This document shows positions 60,186-64,000 of a stretch of DNA of 64,000 nt, piece by piece. The position numbers and the translations under genes are program-made. Origin of the DNA: UBA3946 sp002385755 (GTDB taxonomy: Bacteria; Bacillota_I; Bacilli_A; ML615J-28; CAG-698). The notes under the pieces are model-generated. The model was not told where the DNA came from and made no database searches. It worked only from the letters and a program-made list of their open reading frames with translations. The stretch's first letter is position 1; every line of letters starts with the position of its first letter. The stretch spans positions 1-64,000 of the forward strand of contig JBMNLX010000002.1 in assembly GCA_050953085.1 (NCBI GenBank), read 5' to 3'.

Positions 60186-61346
60186 TTATGAGTAAATCCT
60201 CCCGAAAACGACGTTTTCCTCGGCGTAAAACGCAAACATCTCCGAGACGGTCACGAACTCATATCCAGCCGCGAGCAAATAATTAATCACGGCCTCAATG
60301 ACCGTTTTGTGCCGGCCGTTGTCATGAAAAAGGATCACGGCGCGATCGCTTAAACCCGCGATCACGTTTTGATAGACGGCCTGCCCGTCGCGGTAGCGCC
60401 AATCCTCGGAATCGCAATTCCACAACACCACCGGCAAAGCGATCCCCGGCAAAAGGTCGCGGTAATAGTGCCCGTAGGGAAAACGGAAATGTTTCGGGTA
60501 GGAGCGCGTCGCGCGGTAGATCGCATCCCTGGCGGCGGCGATTTCCCGAGCCGCCGCGGCCGGCGAGAGATCGGTAAAATCGGGATGGGAATAGGAATGA
60601 TTGCCGAGCTCGTGCCCGGAAGCGTGGATATAGGCGGCGGCCTCGGGATATAGTCGCGCCCTTTCGCCCAAAAGGAAAAACGTCGCCTTGACCCCGTAGG
60701 AGTCAAGCAGATCGACGAGTTGCTTCGTCGCGGGACCCGGCCCGTCGTCAAACGTCAAGGCCGCGAGCCGCGCCGGCTTTTCCGGTTTCGCGGAAGCGGC
60801 CTCCCCGCCGCCCAAATTAGGGAGTCTCACCTCAATATAGTTGGCGTCGTAGTCAAGCGGGTAGAAAAAAATAATCTCGGAACTCCCGATGGAGTATTTA
60901 AAATACTTCAAGTCGTTCTCGGTAATCGCGTAGCCCCGTTTTTCCATTTCCCGCGCGAGCCGCGGCAAATACTTCTCTTTTAAGGCCGACGCGCTTAAAA
61001 CGAGCGGTTGACCGTCGTCGGCGCGGTAATTATAGGCGCGCTTGATTTTCCGAATCGTTTTCCCCTCGCGGTAAACGTGAAAATCAAACAAATAGCTTAA
61101 AACGGCTTCGTCCCCGCGCGTCTCGTAAACGACGGTAACCTCGCCTTTTTCCTCTCGGTAGCTTTCGTTCAGCTTAACGAACAACTCGAAAACTTCCCGG
61201 TCGATATCCGCGTTTATCGCGATCCCGGCGACCGCGGAACTATCAAAGGCCGCGCCCGCCGACTCCGGCTCGCACGCAACTTTCCCTCCCGCGAAAAGCA
61301 AAAACAAACAACCCAGCGCGTTCGCAAACAACATTATTTTTTTCAT
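60186..61346 (-). CDS. Secreted polysaccharide deacetylase (NodB/PdaC-like)
   Basis: 386 residues with a signal peptide (KKIMLFANALGCLFLLFAGG). An N-terminal DUF3298-like domain (about 40-190) precedes a NodB deacetylase domain with LTFDDGPGPATKQLVDLL (motif 1, Asp-Asp), HELGNHSYSHPDF (motif 2, metal His pair) and FRFPYGHYY (motif 3). The domain order resembles Bacillus PdaC. It should deacetylate peptidoglycan or a related glycan and so change lysozyme sensitivity. The ATG at 61346 is favoured by GGTGA upstream; the frame extends further to 61397. Confidence 0.88.
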   Translation of the reverse strand: MKKIMLFANALGCLFLLFAGGKVACEPESAGAAFDSSAVAGIAINADIDREVFELFVKLNESYREEKGEVTVVYETRGDEAVLSYLFDFHVYREGKTIRKIKRAYNYRADDGQPLVLSASALKEKYLPRLAREMEKRGYAITENDLKYFKYSIGSSEIIFFYPLDYDANYIEVRLPNLGGGEAASAKPEKPARLAALTFDDGPGPATKQLVDLLDSYGVKATFFLLGERARLYPEAAAYIHASGHELGNHSYSHPDFTDLSPAAAAREIAAARDAIYRATRSYPKHFRFPYGHYYRDLLPGIALPVVLWNCDSEDWRYRDGQAVYQNVIAGLSDRAVILFHDNGRHKTVIEAVINYLLAAGYEFVTVSEMFAFYAEENVVFGRIYS

Positions 61347-61404
61347 CGCGTCACCGCTTTTATTGTTTATAAATATCAAAAATTTCATTCCCTGCAAAAT
61401 AAGC

Positions 61405-61440
61405 CAAGAAAAAATAAAAGCCGCGAAACTGCGGCTTCTT
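61405..61440 (-). terminator. Terminator after the Crp/Fnr gene
   Basis: On the minus strand AAGCCGC and GCGGCTT pair around a six-base loop, followed by TTTATTTTTTC. Confidence 0.82.
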
Positions 61441-62115
61441 TTACAATATTTCTTCCAGCGCTTTTCTGTCGGTTATGAGAATCTTGCGCGGGGTGATGAA
61501 CTTGATCCAGCGTTTCTCGCGAAACAGGGCGAATTTCCGGCTCAGCGTTTCCCGGCTCATGCCGATTTGGCTCGCGAAATTCCCTTTCGTGGTGTTTAAA
61601 ACGACGACGTTGTTTTTATCGGCGCGACTGAGCAACACGCGCGCCAGGCGCCATTCCACGGAATGGAGGTTAATCCCCTCGATCAGCTCTTCCAGGACCG
61701 AAAGACGCTTGCTTAACTCTTCGATAATTTTCATCCCGACCGCGGGATGTTTTTCGATTAACTTTTTTAAATGCTCGCCGTCGATAACGCATAAAGAGGA
61801 TTCTTCGACGGCGACGGCGTAGTCCGCCGGTGGCGCCGAGCCGAAGAGCGAAAGCTCGCCGACGAATTCCCCGGGGCCGGCGACGCGGATAATCTGCTCG
61901 CGGCCGTCATCGGTATAACGCGAGATTTTTATTTTCCCCTCGTGAACGATATAAAGTCTCTTCCCGGCCTCGCCGGGGGAATAGACGATCCCGCCTTTCT
62001 CGTAAAACCGATGCGCCGCCAGGGCGCGGATTTCTTGTTTCTCCTCGGCGCTTAAAAACGCGAAGATCGGCACGAGATCGACGCAGGAAGCAAAATCACG
62101 GCAGCTGTCGCGCTC
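61441..62115 (-). CDS. Crp/Fnr family transcriptional regulator
   Basis: 224 residues. A short Cys-containing N-terminus (MERDSCRDFASCVDLVPIF) precedes a cyclic-nucleotide-type sensor barrel (YSPGEAGKRLYIVHEGKIKI, VAGPGEFVGELSLFG) and a C-terminal helix-turn-helix (NFASQIGMSRETLSRKFALF). The two N-terminal cysteines could take part in metal, iron-sulfur or redox sensing, though an FNR four-cysteine set is not complete. ATG at 62115 after GGGTGAG. It begins eight bases after the metal ATPase stop, so it probably regulates or is coexpressed with that gene. Confidence 0.9.
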   Translation of the reverse strand, partial: ERDSCRDFASCVDLVPIFAFLSAEEKQEIRALAAHRFYEKGGIVYSPGEAGKRLYIVHEGKIKISRYTDDGREQIIRVAGPGEFVGELSLFGSAPPADYAVAVEESSLCVIDGEHLKKLIEKHPAVGMKIIEELSKRLSVLEELIEGINLHSVEWRLARVLLSRADKNNVVVLNTTKGNFASQIGMSRETLSRKFALFREKRWIKFITPRKILITDRKALEEIL

Positions 62116-62122
62116 CATTTTC

Positions 62123-63970
62123 TCACCCTTTCTTTTTCTTCTTATATATTTTACCATAATTTAAAAGTCTTGCGGCGTTAACGATAACCAATAACACGGA
62201 AATCTCGTGGACGAGCATTCCCAAGGCAAGGCTCACCTTGCCGGTCAAGACGCCCAAAAGCAACGCCGCCGCGACCGCCAGGGCGAAGAAAATGTTTTGT
62301 TTTAAGATTCTCCCGGTCGCGCGCGAAAGCCCGAAGGCATAGTTCAGGGTGTCGAGCCTGTCGCCCATTAAGACGATATCGGCCGTCTCCATGACCGCTT
62401 CTTTCCCGGCGCCGCCGATGGCGACGCCAAGATCGGCGGAAGCGAGCGCCGGGGCGTCGTTCACGCCGTCGCCGACCATGACGACGGTCGCGTAATCGGC
62501 TTTCAGGCGGGCGAGGATCGCCGCTTTATCGGCGGGCAACAGCTCGCCGTAATACTCGTCGACCCCGACCTCGGTCCCGACCGCCCGCGCCGCGCGATGA
62601 CTGTCACCGGAAAGCATGACGATTTTCTCAATTCCCTGCCGCTTAAGACCGGTTATCGTCGACCGCGCCTCGGGCCGGACGGCGTCCGCGATCGCGATAA
62701 CCGCGAGCGTCTTTTCTTCGTCGCTTAAAAAGACCGCGGTCGCTCCCGCCAATTCGGGCAGTCCGGGGGGCGTGAGGCCGTTTTCTTTTAGAAACCTGTC
62801 GCTTCCCGCAAAATATACTTTTCCTTTATACTTAAACTTGATTCCCCGTCCGGTAAGGATCTCGACGTTTTCGCATTCCCCCGCCTCAATTTCCCGTTCC
62901 CGCGCCGCCGCGACAATCGCCTTGGCGAGCGGGTGCTCGGAATAAGCCTCCCCCGCCGCCGCGATCGCGAGCGCTTCTTCCTCGGCGAGACCGTAAGTTA
63001 TGATTTCCCGTACCGCGGGCTCGCCGCGCGAGATCGTTCCCGTCTTATCCAGGGCGACCGCGCGGGCGGAGGCGAGTTTTTCGATGATCTCCCCGCCTTT
63101 AAAGAGGACGCCGCGCCGGGCGCCGTTGCCGATGCCGGCGACTAAAGAGACGGGCGTCGATATAACGAGCGCCCCGGGGCAAGCGATAACAAGCAGGGTA
63201 AGCGCCATCCTAAGATCCCGCTTAACAAGATACAAGATTACGGCCAGGATAACGACCGCGGGCGTGTAATATTTCGCGAACCGTTCGATAAACTTTTCCG
63301 TTTTCGCTTTCTTATCCTGCGCTTCTTCAACCATCTCCAAGATTCTTGCCAATGTCGTGTCCTCGCCGACCTTCACGGCGCGGATTTTCAAATACCCGGC
63401 CTCGGCGATCGTTCCGGAATATACCCAAGCGGCCGTCTCTTTTTCCACGGGGAGGCTCTCTCCCGTTATCGTCGCCTCGTTAACGGCAGCCTGGCCTTCG
63501 AGGACGACGCCGTCAACGGGGATTTTCTCCCCCGGCTTCACAAGAACAACATCGCCCGCGCGCACCTCTTCGGGACTGATTTCTTTCTCGACCCCGTCGG
63601 TTATGACCCTCGCCGTCGCCGGCGCGAGAAGCAAAAGTTCCCTGAGCGCCGAGCGGGTCTTATCGATCGTCCGCGCCTCCAGATAATCGCCGAACATGAA
63701 AAGGAAAGAGACGGCGGCCGCTTCCCAGTACTCGCCGATTATAGTCGCTCCGACGACGGCGATCGTGACCAAAAGCTCGATGCTGAAGACGAGACGGCGA
63801 AGCGAGAACAACGCCTTCCGGAAAATCGGGAAACCGGAGACAATCGTCGCAAGAATCATTAAGACGATCGTTGGGACCCGGTAGCCGAGAATTTTATAGA
63901 GAATAAAGGCCGGGACGATTAAAACGGCGGCCGCGATAAGCCTTTGTTTTTTGGTTATACGGAGCGTCAA
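62123..63970 (-). CDS. Heavy-metal P-type ATPase with a CPG motif
   Basis: 615 residues, P1B-type pump. ITGESLPVEKE (actuator), LLVIACPGALVISTPVSLV (ion-path helix near residue 263, Cys-Pro-Gly instead of Cys-Pro-Cys), DKTGTISRGE (phosphorylated Asp near 308), EHPLAKAIV and GDGVNDAPAL are present. There is no N-terminal metal-binding domain. The initiator is TTG at 63970, with an in-frame stop just before it and GGGG upstream. The preceding gene, cut by the window end, seems to encode the metal-binding domain separately. The overall type suggests Zn/Cd-like export, but the CPG motif leaves the ion open. Confidence 0.88.
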   Translation of the reverse strand: MTLRITKKQRLIAAAVLIVPAFILYKILGYRVPTIVLMILATIVSGFPIFRKALFSLRRLVFSIELLVTIAVVGATIIGEYWEAAAVSFLFMFGDYLEARTIDKTRSALRELLLLAPATARVITDGVEKEISPEEVRAGDVVLVKPGEKIPVDGVVLEGQAAVNEATITGESLPVEKETAAWVYSGTIAEAGYLKIRAVKVGEDTTLARILEMVEEAQDKKAKTEKFIERFAKYYTPAVVILAVILYLVKRDLRMALTLLVIACPGALVISTPVSLVAGIGNGARRGVLFKGGEIIEKLASARAVALDKTGTISRGEPAVREIITYGLAEEEALAIAAAGEAYSEHPLAKAIVAAAREREIEAGECENVEILTGRGIKFKYKGKVYFAGSDRFLKENGLTPPGLPELAGATAVFLSDEEKTLAVIAIADAVRPEARSTITGLKRQGIEKIVMLSGDSHRAARAVGTEVGVDEYYGELLPADKAAILARLKADYATVVMVGDGVNDAPALASADLGVAIGGAGKEAVMETADIVLMGDRLDTLNYAFGLSRATGRILKQNIFFALAVAAALLLGVLTGKVSLALGMLVHEISVLLVIVNAARLLNYGKIYKKKKKG

Positions 63971-63971
63971 A

Positions 63972-64000
63972 TTATTTTACCCCGATAACTTTGTAACCGG
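63972..64000 (-). CDS. Partial: last codons of an HMA-type metal-binding protein
   Basis: The last eight codons before TAA (63972-63974) read GYKVIGVK in a frame open to the window edge. This is the usual ending of heavy-metal-associated domains, and the frame stops two bases before the TTG of the ATPase gene. If right, the ATPase's metal-binding domain is a separate upstream gene. Only 29 bases are visible, so this is tentative. Confidence 0.4.

Noticed and set aside
1..64000. CRISPR arrays, tRNA or rRNA genes, prophage
   Set aside because: No regularly spaced short repeats, no cloverleaf-like sequences with TTCGA arms, no rRNA segments and no phage structural genes were noticed on reading. 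A tRNAscan or CRISPR search would be more certain.

Overview
The window looks like chromosome from a Gram-positive-type bacterium (Bacillota or a close relative). The signs are many TTGACA/TATAAT promoters, strong AGGAGG-type ribosome sites, a T-box leader on ileS with an AUC specifier, an L27 precursor with its Prp protease between rplU and obg, a PerR-like regulator, and a spmA-spmB-carboxypeptidase operon. TGA acts as a stop. Base composition is moderate, with one AT-rich lipoprotein gene. The exact lineage cannot be fixed from the sequence; affinity to the Erysipelotrichia/Mollicutes side of Bacillota is only a guess.

Layout. 1-1618: an IS1202-type insertion sequence cut by the window edge. 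1.8-6.9 kb (minus): an ABC-permease remnant, then an apparent operon of C69 dipeptidase, fused Memo-AMMECR1, AmmeMemoRadiSam radical SAM enzyme and CPBP protease. 7.0-7.7 kb: an XRE regulator/membrane protein pair. 7.8-8.8 kb: an AT-rich lipoprotein. 8.9-11 kb: spmB, spmA and D,D-carboxypeptidase. 11.1-12.2 kb: PerR-peroxiredoxin behind a palindromic operator. 12.3-12.8 kb: a decayed gene. 12.9-16.3 kb: ileS, split by a frameshift, behind a T-box. 16.3-22.8 kb: Fic, miaA, mutL, mutS. 23.2-25.4 kb: a flavodoxin fusion and a Gfo/Idh/MocA oxidoreductase. 25.5-25.7 kb: a stand-alone small transcript with a 24-codon ORF. 25.9-28.9 kb: ECF S component, obg, rpmA, prp, rplU. 29.0-30.7 kb: a complete second IS copy with 27-bp target duplications, inserted exactly at the -35 edge of the rplU promoter.

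30.8-33.1 kb: mscL, a GNAT protein and an unknown membrane protein. 33.2-36.5 kb: a VTT-acyltransferase fusion and a YfcC carrier. 37-45.7 kb (minus): two fused ABC exporters, two CvpA paralogues, two membrane proteins and cca. 45.9-51 kb (plus): two mgtE genes (the first frameshifted near its start) and a GH9 enzyme with no signal peptide. 51-54.3 kb: a 21-aa ORF, oadB/oadG, endonuclease I and an unknown conserved protein. 54.4-57.3 kb: three-gene pnt transhydrogenase. 57.4-64 kb: hydrolase, SRAP protein, HU, amidase, polysaccharide deacetylase, Crp/Fnr regulator, metal P-type ATPase and the last codons of an HMA-type protein.

Most of this is housekeeping: translation, mismatch repair, envelope, ion transport and peroxide defence. 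The less ordinary parts are the fused AmmeMemoRadiSam operon with peptidases, two multi-domain fusions (23.2 and 33.2 kb), the small transcripts at 25.5 and 51.2 kb, a Fic protein with two altered motifs, and the IS placement at the rplU promoter. Two frameshifts in genes expected to be intact (ileS, mgtE) may be residual sequencing indels. No CRISPR array, tRNA, rRNA or prophage was seen.
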